A stretch of DNA of 64,000 nucleotides from JANXUC01 sp964619065 (GCA_964619065.1 CAZUCC010000013.1:1-64000); one strand, 5' to 3'; counted from the first letter of the stretch, positions 52,079 to 61,871 are shown. Notes: generated by a model not told the origin, from the letters alone. Numbers and translations are program-made.

Positions 52079-53317
52079 ATGTTTCGCGATCTTCTCGAAC
52101 AATCCTACGCGGCGCTCAAACACAACCGGCGCCGTAGCCTGCTCACCATGCTCGGCATGGCTTGGGGCATCGCTACTGTGGTGCTGCTGCTGGCGTATGG
52201 CGAAGGCTTCGAACGCGGACTTATGGTTGCCTTCCAGAGTTTTAGCGGCCAGCAGATCACAGTTTGGGCCGGACGAACCGAGATGCAGGCCGGTGGCACC
52301 AAAGCGGGCACTCCAATTCAGTTTACCCGCGAGGACCTTGACTACCTGCGCAACGAGGTTCCTCTCCTCACGCGCATCTCGCCCGAGGTGTTCAAGCAGT
52401 GCCTCATTGCCTACGGAACCCGCAGTGGGAACTACGGCGTCTCCGGTGTCTATTCGGTGTTTTCCCGCATCCGCAGGATGGATATCAGCGAGGGTTCCTT
52501 CTTCGGTGAGCGGGAAGACTTTTCCCATAACCGCGTGGCCGTTCTGGGCTCGGACGTAAAAAAGCACTTGTTCTCCGGGCAGAACGCTATCGGCGAAACC
52601 GTGCGCCTGGACGGCGTATCCTTTCAAGTGGTCGGTGTGTTGAAGCGGGTCATTCAGGATGGCGACGACAACATGAACGGCAGGATCTACGTGCCTTACA
52701 GCAGCATGAGTGGCCTGCGCGACACCTACAACATCGATAGCGTCGTGATGGAATACGAGGGCGCCCACGCCAAAGTTGCGGAGGCGGTGCGAGGGTCCCT
52801 GGCCTTCCACCACAGTTTCAATCCCAAAGACAAGCGCGCCGTTTTCGTGATGGACGCGATCGAAGAGTTTAGCGAAATGCGAATCATCACAGTTGGACTC
52901 AAAGTTCTGCTCGGCTTCATTGGGCTGTTGACGCTGGGCATCGGCGGCGTCGGGCTGATGAACATCATGCTGGTGTCCGTAACCCAGCGCACCCGGGAGA
53001 TCGGTGTGGAGAAAGCACTCGGCGCCAGGCGGCGTCATATCTTGTTCCAATTCCTAGCCGAAGCTCTAGCCATTACCTTTGTCGGAGGACTATTGGGCGT
53101 GGCCCTGGCTTACTTGGTGTCCTGGTCTGTAGGATCGCTCACGCTATGGAGCGCCTTCATTCCGGATGCGAGCGAAGGCGACATCCAGTTGAAGATTGAC
53201 ACCGCCACGCTGATTGTATCCACGGTCCTTCTGGTCTTCGTCGGCATCGCCAGCGGCATGTTCCCCGCGATCAAAGCCTCGCGTCTCGACCCAATTGAAG
53301 CACTCCGCTACGAATAG
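52079..53317 (+). CDS. MacB/FtsX-type ABC transporter permease, second of a pair
   Basis: 412 aa, same layout as the previous gene: N-terminal helix (SLLTMLGMAWGIATVVLLLAYG), periplasmic domain, and three C-terminal helices with GFIGLLTLGIGGVGLMNIML...RTREIGVEKALGAR. AGGAG lies six bases before the ATG. The two permeases probably form a heterodimer. No ATPase or membrane-fusion protein is next to them. Confidence 0.9.
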   Translation: MFRDLLEQSYAALKHNRRRSLLTMLGMAWGIATVVLLLAYGEGFERGLMVAFQSFSGQQITVWAGRTEMQAGGTKAGTPIQFTREDLDYLRNEVPLLTRISPEVFKQCLIAYGTRSGNYGVSGVYSVFSRIRRMDISEGSFFGEREDFSHNRVAVLGSDVKKHLFSGQNAIGETVRLDGVSFQVVGVLKRVIQDGDDNMNGRIYVPYSSMSGLRDTYNIDSVVMEYEGAHAKVAEAVRGSLAFHHSFNPKDKRAVFVMDAIEEFSEMRIITVGLKVLLGFIGLLTLGIGGVGLMNIMLVSVTQRTREIGVEKALGARRRHILFQFLAEALAITFVGGLLGVALAYLVSWSVGSLTLWSAFIPDASEGDIQLKIDTATLIVSTVLLVFVGIASGMFPAIKASRLDPIEALRYE

Positions 53318-53519
53318 CCGCCGTGCCTCAAGCGAGGGATTACCCACTCTTACTAAGTTTTAAGTAATTCTGCTTATGCAAGCTTTGCCGAGTTGGCTGG
53401 TCGGCACTTTCCATTTTTAATGGTTCTGGTGCTTATTTCGAAACAGGGATACAATCTGCGTAATTTTGCCACCTCGTTGTTTACCTCCGTCGAGTCAAGT
53501 CAAAATTTAGGAGAGAGTG

Positions 53520-55469
53520 ATGAGATCTTTTTTGAAGGTATCTCTGTTGCTTTGCATATTTTTCTTGACTCGGGCCTTGCTTGCCTGCGTCGTAACCATC
53601 ACCCCGAGTTCACCTACTGTTCAATCAGGAGGCCAAGTGCAATTCCATGCCTCCATTACACCAGCTTCTTGTGGACAAGACGTGAGCTGGGCTTCGAACA
53701 TAGGAAGTATAACGAGCGCCGGTCTGTTTACAGCACCGCTGGTCACTCATCAAACCGGTGGACTCATAAGGGCAACAGAGAAAGTGGCACCGAACGCAAT
53801 GGGTCAAACGTCGGTAACAGTCACACCCCCAACCTTGAGCTCAATCACAGTCACACCAGCTTCCGCTTCTATCCTCGTGGGTAATACCCGGCAGTTTACC
53901 GCGACAGGAAATTACAGCGATGGAACAATGCAAAACTTAACCTCAACCGCAACGTGGAGCTCCACTTTGCCCAGTGTTGCGACAGTGAGTACTGGCCTTG
54001 CAACAGGAGTAGCAGCGGGAACTACCACGATCAAGGCAACCTTAGGGGTGAGTGGGAGTGCCTCGTTGACAGTGACGGCCCCGCCCGCGGCGATTCAGGC
54101 CAGTTTCTTTGCTCTGGATATCAATAAAAACAACAACGTTGGTACAGGAGTGACCAACGATCCCTGGCCCTCCAATGGCGGTGGTGTGAACTTTGGCACG
54201 TTCAGGACACTCGGTAGCGCCATCAAATGGAGCGATATCGAGACGTGCGATGGTGGCCCCAACCAGACGAACCCATGTTACACCTGGACACGGTTCGATC
54301 AATGGCGCGCTCAGTTGCAATCTGGTCAAGCCATGATGTTCACGGCCTTCTGGACTCCGGCTTGGGCTTCCGGCTTTGCGGCAGATACTTGCACGGGTAT
54401 CTTCGTTCCTGGTGGTTGTGACTTGCCGAGCGATGTGACAACGACAGACCAACACTGGAAGGATTTTCTGATCGCTTTGATCAACCATGTGGGCGTGGGA
54501 GGCCTGAAGTACCTTGAAGTTTGGAACGAGCCCAATATCACGAGTGAATGCAACCCCCCAAATAATCCAATGGACCTAGGCGGGACCTGCACGCCGGCTT
54601 CGCTGGTGCGCATGGTGCAGGACGCACAGTGCGTGATTAAAGGAATCGGGACAGGATGCGCACCGGGTCTAGATCCCAGCGTCCAGATAATCAGTCCACC
54701 GCCGACAAGCGCACAGCCCGGTGGTACGACCATTGCGCCGTATCTTGGTACGTTATTAGCGGACAGGGTTGCCAACTACGCCGATATCATTGGTTTCCAT
54801 GGTTACGTCAACCTGGGTTCCACGATTGCTTCCTCTACGGCCGCCGGAACGACCAACGTTGCATCACTGATCACCAGTGTGCAGACAACTGTGGCTCCCT
54901 ATTCCACCACAAAGCCGATTTACGATACCGAAGGCAGTTGGAGTGGAAAGTATGAGGCACAGATCCAACCCTATCCCGATCAGCAGGCGGCCTTTGTAGG
55001 TATCTACTACCTGATCCAAGGGAGCAACGCGGATACTACCTGTTCGGGCACAGTCTGCAACCCTCTCGCTGGGTTCAGTTGGTACGGATGGGACTTCACC
55101 AACACGGGACAGTTCTGGGATCTCACTAATCAGGTGCGGACTCCCGGCGGTGTCGCGTATGTGAACGTGTACCAGTGGCTGCAGGGAGCGTCGCCAACGG
55201 CGCCATGCTCCGCGAGCGGTACGGTCTGGACGTGCAATTTCACGCGAACAGGCAATTACTATGCGCAGGCGGTGTGGGATACGAATCAAACATGTCCTCC
55301 CACCACGGGCAATTGCACCACCTCAATCTACACTTTGCCGCAAACTCCGGCAGGAACCCCATATATTGAGTACAGGGACCTTTCGGGAAACATCATTTCA
55401 CTCTCGGGAGCGACTACAGTCGCAATCGGATTGAAGCCAATCTTGTTGGATAACAATTCGGCGTACTAA
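53520..55469 (+). CDS. Secreted clan GH-A glycosidase-like protein with Ig-like (BIG2) domains
   Basis: About 649 aa. Signal peptide ending LLAC at 21-23 plus Cys (possible lipobox). Then two beta-sandwich parts: residues 24-102 and a BIG2 domain (about 105-186, SITVTPASASILVGNTRQFTATGNYSDGT). The catalytic part is a TIM barrel with acid/base Glu337 in YLEVWNEPN and candidate nucleophile Glu471 in KPIYDTEGSW, as in clan GH-A (for example GH39-like or GH5-like families). Thr/Ser/Asn-rich, with more AT-rich codons than its neighbours, which suggests transfer. AGGAGAG precedes ATG 53520. Substrate unknown. Confidence 0.82.
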   Translation: MRSFLKVSLLLCIFFLTRALLACVVTITPSSPTVQSGGQVQFHASITPASCGQDVSWASNIGSITSAGLFTAPLVTHQTGGLIRATEKVAPNAMGQTSVTVTPPTLSSITVTPASASILVGNTRQFTATGNYSDGTMQNLTSTATWSSTLPSVATVSTGLATGVAAGTTTIKATLGVSGSASLTVTAPPAAIQASFFALDINKNNNVGTGVTNDPWPSNGGGVNFGTFRTLGSAIKWSDIETCDGGPNQTNPCYTWTRFDQWRAQLQSGQAMMFTAFWTPAWASGFAADTCTGIFVPGGCDLPSDVTTTDQHWKDFLIALINHVGVGGLKYLEVWNEPNITSECNPPNNPMDLGGTCTPASLVRMVQDAQCVIKGIGTGCAPGLDPSVQIISPPPTSAQPGGTTIAPYLGTLLADRVANYADIIGFHGYVNLGSTIASSTAAGTTNVASLITSVQTTVAPYSTTKPIYDTEGSWSGKYEAQIQPYPDQQAAFVGIYYLIQGSNADTTCSGTVCNPLAGFSWYGWDFTNTGQFWDLTNQVRTPGGVAYVNVYQWLQGASPTAPCSASGTVWTCNFTRTGNYYAQAVWDTNQTCPPTTGNCTTSIYTLPQTPAGTPYIEYRDLSGNIISLSGATTVAIGLKPILLDNNSAY

Positions 55470-55484
55470 GCGCTAATGACGAAT

Positions 55485-55516
55485 GCGGAGTCGCTTGCGG
55501 GCGGCTCCGCTCGTTT
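55485..55516 (+). terminator. Rho-independent terminator after the glycosidase gene
   Basis: GCGGAGTCGC (55485-55494) and GCGGCTCCGC (55501-55510) form a 10-bp stem with one wobble pair and a 6-nt loop, followed by TCGTTTT. Confidence 0.65.
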
Positions 55517-55540
55517 TCGTAAGATGGCTCGTGTCGACCG

Positions 55541-57715
55541 TCAGCTCGTCTTCGGCTTCTCGTAAGGCTGCTTCAAATACCTACGCGCCTCGTCCTGTGC
55601 TCCCTCGGTATTGTCGTTGGACTCCAGAGCGTGGCGGTATTCGTTGGTGGCGCGTTCCCTCTGTCCGGTTACATCGAAAATCTTTCCCAGTTGGACGTGG
55701 GCCCAGACTTCGGTCCAGCGCGGTTCGCCATCTCCGTTGATGGATTCGCGGTACGCATTGGCGGCTGCCTGGTAGTTCCTTTGTTGAAAAAATACCTCGG
55801 CCACGCGGTAATGGGCGAGAGAGCTGTTCTTATTGGCGTCCAGTGCTTTCTGGAATTCCTTCAGCGCTTCCGTTAGTTCACCCGTCTGTACCAGCTGTTG
55901 ACCGCGCAGAATCGCCGTGCGCAGACGCAGGTCGGGAGAATTTTTCAGAACATGATCGTCCGGATCAATCACAATCCGCCGTGGGCGCCCAAAAGTTTCC
56001 ACAGTGAACGCCGAGTTTGTTCCGGCGACATTGATGGTTCGCTGCTCAGTCTTGCCGTCCGTGTCAATTCTTAGATCGACGGGCATGCGGAAGAGATCGA
56101 GATCCTGCGTGATTTCTCCGACCGTGCGAAAGCCTTTATTGCTGCCCAGACGGTACACGGTGTATTTGGTTTTGAATTCGGGCGCCCCGGTTGAATCGAG
56201 CCACTGTGAGAAGAACCAGACGAGCGACGATCCCTGGTGAGATTCCGCTTCTTTGCGGAAGTCGTCGCCGGTGGCGGATTGGGTCGCGTGTTTAAGGACG
56301 AACCCGCGCATAGTGTTGTCAAATTTCTCGTCGCCCATCACATACCGGAGCATGTGCAGAATGGCCGCGCCTTTATCGGTAGACAGGGACTGGAACTCTG
56401 GCGAAAAGGGATCCAGCCGGCCAAGACTGGAAAGCGGGACGGTGTCATAGGCGAGGGATCCCACCGCCATGTCCTTGGAGACCTCGTCGTATCCCGTTTC
56501 ACCGACGGCGTTCTCGACATAGCGAGCTTCCGAGAAGCGGGCGAACCCGTCCATGATCCACCAGTCGTCGCGCGTCGCGGGGCTGACAATCGTGCCCCAC
56601 CATTGGCGGGCGATGGTGTTGGCGAGCAGCCGGTAGTTGGTTTTCTGCTGGATAGCCCGGCTGGAAATGGCCGCGATTTCTGGAGCCCAAGCGGAGGGTA
56701 CCGTGTCGTCAGGCAATTCGACCAGATTGAGGTTCGAGGAAAGCCCCGGGCTGTAGAGACCGGTGAAGTAGATGAATTCTTTTGCCGCGGTTTCCCCATA
56801 AGCATTGGCGAATACCTGCTTCGCGGGCTTGAAGTAGACCCTGACGTTAGCGCCCGCGCCAGCCGGCTTGGACTCGGTGAAGATGCCCGCGATGATCGTG
56901 CCGGGGAAGCTCGGCTTATTCCAGGTGAAGGTCCAGGTTTTTCGTGGGAGAATCTGCCCGGCAGCGGGCGGGAGCGGTGTGCTCGTCGCGCTCTCGGGTA
57001 CGAATTTGCTGCTTGGCGCAGTTTTTCCCTTCGCGGCATTCGAAGTTGGTTTCTTTTTCCGCGCCAGCACTGGAACATCGGACTTGGCTGGCTCCGGCTT
57101 TTCAGCGACCGCCAACACCGGCGTTGTGCTGCCGAAATTTGTGACGGTCGGCGCGCCGCTGCCAATGACCGTCATGTGGGCAGGCAGCGTAATTCGTATG
57201 GTTGCCGTGAAGCGATTGATGCCGTAGTTGCTGATCGGAAACCAGCGTCCGGCGTAGAGCAAGTAGGAAGTGTCATCGCCAATGTAGGCAAGTTTCACTC
57301 CGGGCACAGGGCTGTCATCCGCCGTTTCAAGCGTGCCTTCGTACTCAAAATTCAGTGTGGTGGTGGCGTTCTTGGCAAGACCCGTGGGGAGCGAAACGCG
57401 AATGGCATTGTCCTGCGAGATGCGCTCGACCTGCAACGTTTTGCCGGCTTCGTCCGTGACCTTGGTAGGCCGCAAGGCATTGTGTAACTCGAAGGTGGCG
57501 GCGCTCAAGTCATCGATTGCCGTAAACCGGACCTTGGCTTTAGCGGTGAGCTTGTGAACACGGGGATTGATCTCCGCGTCGATATCGTAGTTGTCCACGC
57601 GCAGGCGAGCTTTTTCAGCCGCCAAGACTGGGAAAATGAAAAAATTGGCAGCAAAAATCGCCATCAAAGCGAAAAAGCTAACGAGGGCCTGGCGGCTCGG
57701 TCGGGCATGGAACAT
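55541..57715 (-). CDS. M1-like (gluzincin-fold) exported protein lacking the zinc motif, with TPR tail
   Basis: 724 aa from ATG 57715 (AGGAG 10 nt upstream); signal peptide LVSFFALMAIFAANFFIFPVLA. The M1 aminopeptidase N-domain and catalytic-domain pattern is clear, but the place of HExxH (usually HELAHQWFG) reads NTIARQWWG (366-370 are NTIAR), and the second ligand motif (NEGFA) reads MDGFA with Asp389. No zinc site remains, so it should be inactive as a peptidase. The C-terminus has about three TPR units. It could be a binding or scaffold protein. It lies downstream of lpxB on the same strand. Confidence 0.85.
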   Translation of the reverse strand: MFHARPSRQALVSFFALMAIFAANFFIFPVLAAEKARLRVDNYDIDAEINPRVHKLTAKAKVRFTAIDDLSAATFELHNALRPTKVTDEAGKTLQVERISQDNAIRVSLPTGLAKNATTTLNFEYEGTLETADDSPVPGVKLAYIGDDTSYLLYAGRWFPISNYGINRFTATIRITLPAHMTVIGSGAPTVTNFGSTTPVLAVAEKPEPAKSDVPVLARKKKPTSNAAKGKTAPSSKFVPESATSTPLPPAAGQILPRKTWTFTWNKPSFPGTIIAGIFTESKPAGAGANVRVYFKPAKQVFANAYGETAAKEFIYFTGLYSPGLSSNLNLVELPDDTVPSAWAPEIAAISSRAIQQKTNYRLLANTIARQWWGTIVSPATRDDWWIMDGFARFSEARYVENAVGETGYDEVSKDMAVGSLAYDTVPLSSLGRLDPFSPEFQSLSTDKGAAILHMLRYVMGDEKFDNTMRGFVLKHATQSATGDDFRKEAESHQGSSLVWFFSQWLDSTGAPEFKTKYTVYRLGSNKGFRTVGEITQDLDLFRMPVDLRIDTDGKTEQRTINVAGTNSAFTVETFGRPRRIVIDPDDHVLKNSPDLRLRTAILRGQQLVQTGELTEALKEFQKALDANKNSSLAHYRVAEVFFQQRNYQAAANAYRESINGDGEPRWTEVWAHVQLGKIFDVTGQRERATNEYRHALESNDNTEGAQDEARRYLKQPYEKPKTS

Positions 57716-57819
57716 GCGGTAAGGTTCTCCTGGCAAACTGCCTAATAAAGTCTGATGAAGATTGTGGCGCAAAAGATGCGTCGACACAAGGAAAGTAAGG
57801 AAAGGCCCCAAAAACCGGT

Positions 57820-58977
57820 CTAAAGCGAGGGGGATGCCAGCATTGCATGGATAATTCCTGCTGCGCGTTCTGGAGCTGGGGCAGCACCGTCCGGGCCTTG
57901 CAAGAGCGTTCGGACGCGGGCCAGACCGGAAAGCATGGCCTCCCGCGGAGGGCCGTCGGGAAGGATTTGCCGCAAGTGGCGGACGATGTTCTCCGCCGTG
58001 AAATCGTCTTGCACCAGCTCGGGGACGACTTTCTCTCCAGCAATAAGGTTGACCATGGCGAAGTAGGGAACTTTAACCCGCGAACGGCCGAGCGCATAAG
58101 TGATGGGCGAAACCCGGTAGACCATGACGAACGGTGTATTCATCAGCGCCGCTTCGACGGTGGCGGTGCCGCTGGCGACAATAGCGGCGCGGGCGAGATG
58201 CAAAGCGGGGAGAGATTCGGGAACGAGATGGATTTTGGGTTTAAGGGAAGCCCCTGCGATGCGCTCGCGTAGAAATACCTCGTCGAGTGTGGGCGCAACG
58301 GGAAGCAAGAACTCGTACTCTGGACCGAGTTGCACGGCCGCGTCGAGAATGGCGGGCAGGTTCATCGTGACTTCTTTGCGACGGCTGCCGGGCATGAGCG
58401 CGATCCAGGGTTTTGAGGAATCGATCTGATACTGCCGGGCGAAGTCGTCACGGGTCACCGTGGGCAGGGGAAGGCCGGCGAGCGGATGCCCGACGAACGT
58501 TGCATCCACACCACGGTCGCGAAAGAATTGTTCTTCAAACGGAAATATCGCCAGCGCTTTGGTGACGTTGTCGCGCAGAAGACGGACGCGTCCCTGACGC
58601 CAAGCCCAAAATTGCGGGCAAACGTAATAAACAACGAGAATGCCACGCTTCCGCATTTCACGGGCGACGCGCCAATTAAACGCAGGAGCGTCGATGACGA
58701 TGGCGAGGTCGGGGCGGTGGCGGTCAGCTTCCGCGATGAGCTTGCGAAAGAGACTGTAGATCTTCGGCAGATGGCTCAGGATTTCCGTGATGCCCACCAC
58801 AGCGAGGTCTTTGGAATCCACCACCGTGTCGCACCCGGCGGCGCGCATGCGATCTCCGCCCGCGCCGAAGAATTCCATGCCGGACTTTGGTGCCTCAGGA
58901 TGGCGGCACAGGGCTTCCATGAGCTGCGCGCCATACATTTCGCCGGAGGCTTCCCCAGCGGAGATGAGAATTCGCAC
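57820..58977 (-). CDS. lpxB: Lipid-A-disaccharide synthase
   Basis: About 386 aa. It joins UDP-2,3-diacylglucosamine and lipid X in lipid A synthesis at the inner membrane. The start RILISAGEASGEMYGAQLMEAL, the DAPAFNWRVAREMRKRGI and ALMPGSRRKEV blocks, and ASGTATVEAALMNTPFVMVYRVSP are typical. GTG 58977 gives the standard N-terminus and lies 6 nt after TACAAT, suggesting a leaderless mRNA; a longer frame from 59094 adds 39 unconserved residues. Other lpx genes are not in the window. Confidence 0.93.
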   Translation of the reverse strand: MRILISAGEASGEMYGAQLMEALCRHPEAPKSGMEFFGAGGDRMRAAGCDTVVDSKDLAVVGITEILSHLPKIYSLFRKLIAEADRHRPDLAIVIDAPAFNWRVAREMRKRGILVVYYVCPQFWAWRQGRVRLLRDNVTKALAIFPFEEQFFRDRGVDATFVGHPLAGLPLPTVTRDDFARQYQIDSSKPWIALMPGSRRKEVTMNLPAILDAAVQLGPEYEFLLPVAPTLDEVFLRERIAGASLKPKIHLVPESLPALHLARAAIVASGTATVEAALMNTPFVMVYRVSPITYALGRSRVKVPYFAMVNLIAGEKVVPELVQDDFTAENIVRHLRQILPDGPPREAMLSGLARVRTLLQGPDGAAPAPERAAGIIHAMLASPSL

Positions 58978-58983
58978 TTGAGC

Positions 58984-58989
58984 ATTGTA
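58984..58989 (-). promoter_or_regulatory. Putative -10 box (TACAAT) 6 nt before the lpxB start
   Basis: On the minus strand TACAAT, then GCTCAA, then GTG 58977. Same spacing as the boxes before the GNAT and Hfq-like genes. Confidence 0.55.
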
Positions 58990-59118
58990 AAGGGAAGAGA
59001 CTGACGCTGGCTTTTTGACCGGATCCGTGAACCTGTGGGCTCGCGGCGAAGGCTCCCGCATCAAAGAGTCAACCCGATCCGCCTGTTCTTTCACAGGGAT
59101 AGAAGCTTAGAGAATGCA

Positions 59119-59898
59119 TCAGACCGAAAGAGGATTGGGGCCTGCCAGGAATCCGCCATCGAGAACCAGGGATTGGCCAGTCATGAAGGATGCCCTATCG
59201 GAGCACATCCACACGACGGCTTCCGCAATTTCCATCGGTGTTCCAAAACGGCCGATGGGGTGGAGGCTGAGGGCAACCTTTTTGACCTCCGGTTCGCCAA
59301 AGAGACGCTCGCCCATCGGAGTTTCGATGACCGCGGGACAAACGACGTTGATGCGTATGCCACTGCGCGCCGTTTCGAGTGCGGCGGCTTTCGTCAACCC
59401 CATCACGCCGTGTTTGCTCGCGCTATACGTGGCTCCTCCAGCGGAACCGATCAAACCGGCAACGGACGCCATGTTGACGATAGCTCCGCCACCGCCCTGC
59501 TTGAGCATCTGCTGAATTTCGTACTTCAGACAAAGCCAGGTGCCTTTGAGATTGATGTCGATGGTGCGGTTCCAGTCTTCTTCGGATTGTTCGGCGATCG
59601 GTATCCAGTTCCCCTCGATCCCGGCATTATTGAACGCGATATCCAGGCGGCCAAACGCCTCCACCGTTTTCTGAACCAGCGCGCGAACGTCAGCGGCCAG
59701 CGATACGTCCGCTTTCACGAACAAGCCCTCGCCGCCGGTGGCGCGCAGGAGATCGATGGTCTCTTTTCCTTCCGTCTCACGGCGGCCAGCGACCACAACT
59801 TTGGCACCCGCCTTTGCAAAAAGTACGGCAGCCTCGCGGCCAATCCCCGACGTCCCGCCAGTCACAATCCCAACTTTACCGTGCAATTCCTTCGTCAT
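59119..59898 (-). CDS. Short-chain dehydrogenase/reductase (SDR)
   Basis: 259 aa from ATG 59898 (AGGAGA 5 nt upstream). Cofactor motif TGGTSGIG, NNAG in AFNNAGIEG, and the Ser-Tyr-Lys triad in NMASVAGLIGSAGGATYSASKHG; C-terminal MTGQSLVLDGGF. A classical SDR using NAD(P)H on an alcohol or ketone; substrate not determined. It lies between the ABC exporter and lpxB on the same strand. Confidence 0.93.
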   Translation of the reverse strand: MTKELHGKVGIVTGGTSGIGREAAVLFAKAGAKVVVAGRRETEGKETIDLLRATGGEGLFVKADVSLAADVRALVQKTVEAFGRLDIAFNNAGIEGNWIPIAEQSEEDWNRTIDINLKGTWLCLKYEIQQMLKQGGGGAIVNMASVAGLIGSAGGATYSASKHGVMGLTKAAALETARSGIRINVVCPAVIETPMGERLFGEPEVKKVALSLHPIGRFGTPMEIAEAVVWMCSDRASFMTGQSLVLDGGFLAGPNPLSV

Positions 59899-59999
59899 GA
59901 TTTCTCCTCGAATCTGCCACCATCCACTCAGGTTTTTGAGGCGAAGATCGAGAGGCAGAGTGTAGGCTTTGAGCAAAGCCGCTGTCAAAAAGCCTGTGT

Positions 60000-61871
60000 T
60001 CAGTCGTCGGCGCTGGCAGCGACGGGGGGCGCTGCAGATTCCGGACCTGCCCCGGCAACTTCCTGGTCTTTGTATTGGAGTTGGTAAAGCTTGTAGTAAA
60101 TCCCGCGTTGGGCGAGGAGTTCCTGGTGAGTGCCCATCTCCCGCACGCGGCCCTTGTGCATCACGATGATCTTGTCGGCGCGCTGAATGGTGGAGAGGCG
60201 ATGCGCGATCACCAGCGAGGTGCGGCCCTCCACCATACGGGTCAGGGCGTCGCGGACCCGGAATTCGGTTTCCGTGTCTACGCTCGAAGTCGCTTCGTCC
60301 AGAATCAGAATCTTGGGATCGTGCGCCAGGGCGCGTGCAAACGAGATGAGCTGCTTCTGGCCGGTGGAAAGCGTGGAAGCACGCTCGCGAACCTTTTCGC
60401 TGAAGCCATCAGGGAGCGTGCGAATGAAGTCGGCCACGTTGACTTCCTCGGCGGCCTTTTCGACCGCAGCGTCGGTGATCCACGCCGATCCGAGGCGGAT
60501 ATTCCGAGCGACCGTGCCCGAGAATAGGAACGGGTCTTGCAGAACGACGCCAAAACGACGCCGGAGGTCTACGAGGCTCATGTCTTTGATGTCAACGCCG
60601 TCGATCCGGATGGCGCCTTTCTGCACGTCGTAGAAACGGAGCAAGAGCGAGATGACGGTGGTCTTGCCCGCTCCAGTGTGGCCGACGAAAGCAACGGTTT
60701 CCCCTGGAGTGATGGCGAAACTCACATCGCGAAGAACCCAGTCAGGCTCTGCCGTCGTCTGGTATGCGAACCAAACGTGATCGAACTCAATGCGGCCGGG
60801 GCCGGTGGGCTTCTGGACGACCGCGGGTGAGGTAATTTCCGTGGGCGTATCGAGCAGTTTGAAGACGCGCTCGGCGGAGGCCATGGCGGATTGCAAGATG
60901 TTGTATTTTTCGCTGAGATCCTGAATGGGGCGGAAGAAGCGCTGCGCGTACTGCATGAAGGCAATGAGCACGCCAAGCGTGGTGATGTTGCGCAGCACAT
61001 TGTTTCCGCCGAACCAGATTACGCAGGCAATGGCCGTCGCCGAGAGGACTTCAACCACCGGATAGTAGATCGCGTGGGCCAGGATCGCGTCTTTGTAGGC
61101 GTCCATGTGTGCGGAGTTGACATCGGAGAATTTCTTGTAGGCGCGGCGCTCGCGATTGAAGAGCTGCAGCACGACCATGCCGCTCACGTGCTCCTGCAGG
61201 TGCGAGTTAATCCGGGCAATCGCGGTACGGATGCGGCGGTAAGAATCGCGCACCTTAATGCGGAAGATCTGCGTGGCATAGGCAATGAGGGGGAGCACGG
61301 CGAATGTGATCAGCGCCAGCCTCCAGTTCATGCGCGTCATGATGGCGATGATGCCGGCGAGAACGAACAAGTCCTCGAAGATGGAAACGACACCCGCCGT
61401 AAACATCTCATTGAGGGCGTCGACATCCGTGGTGACGCGCGTGACCAAACGTCCGACAGGGTTCTTGTCGTAGAACCCAATGTGCATGTGCTGCAGGTGG
61501 CGAAAGATCTCCTTGCGTAAATCGAACATGACTTGTTGCCCGGCCCATTGCATGAAGTAGGTCTGGGCAAACTCGAGGAAGAAGCTGAGCGAGATTGTAC
61601 AGATATACAACGCTGCCACTTGCGCGATACCAGTGAGCGGCGCGGAACTGAGGAAGCGGTCGAGAATCCCGGCAGATTTTGGCGGCTGGACCAGGTACCT
61701 GTCGATGGCAATCTTCGTCAGGTAAGGGCCGAGAACGTCCGCCAAAGCCTTCAGAATTATGGCAGTGAGCGCGATGGCCGTCTGCACCTTATACGGGCGC
61801 AGATAGGTGAGCAAGCGCCGCATGAGGCGCGCGTCATATGCTTTTCCTAAGACTTCTTCTTCGGCCGCCAT
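60000..61871 (-). CDS. ABC exporter, fused permease and ATPase (MdlB/MsbA-like)
   Basis: 623 aa. Six-helix membrane domain (about 20-330) with an Asp-rich coupling segment (NPVGRLVTRVTTDVDALNEMF), then an ATPase with Walker A GHTGAGKTT, Q-loop VVLQDPFLF, signature LSTGQ (not LSGGQ) and a complete Walker B ILDEATSSVD, H-loop AHRLST. The LSTGQKQLISFARAL pattern is typical of the MdlB-type half-transporters, which work as heterodimers; the partner half is not adjacent. It may export lipids or drugs. Confidence 0.92.
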   Translation of the reverse strand: MAAEEEVLGKAYDARLMRRLLTYLRPYKVQTAIALTAIILKALADVLGPYLTKIAIDRYLVQPPKSAGILDRFLSSAPLTGIAQVAALYICTISLSFFLEFAQTYFMQWAGQQVMFDLRKEIFRHLQHMHIGFYDKNPVGRLVTRVTTDVDALNEMFTAGVVSIFEDLFVLAGIIAIMTRMNWRLALITFAVLPLIAYATQIFRIKVRDSYRRIRTAIARINSHLQEHVSGMVVLQLFNRERRAYKKFSDVNSAHMDAYKDAILAHAIYYPVVEVLSATAIACVIWFGGNNVLRNITTLGVLIAFMQYAQRFFRPIQDLSEKYNILQSAMASAERVFKLLDTPTEITSPAVVQKPTGPGRIEFDHVWFAYQTTAEPDWVLRDVSFAITPGETVAFVGHTGAGKTTVISLLLRFYDVQKGAIRIDGVDIKDMSLVDLRRRFGVVLQDPFLFSGTVARNIRLGSAWITDAAVEKAAEEVNVADFIRTLPDGFSEKVRERASTLSTGQKQLISFARALAHDPKILILDEATSSVDTETEFRVRDALTRMVEGRTSLVIAHRLSTIQRADKIIVMHKGRVREMGTHQELLAQRGIYYKLYQLQYKDQEVAGAGPESAAPPVAASADD

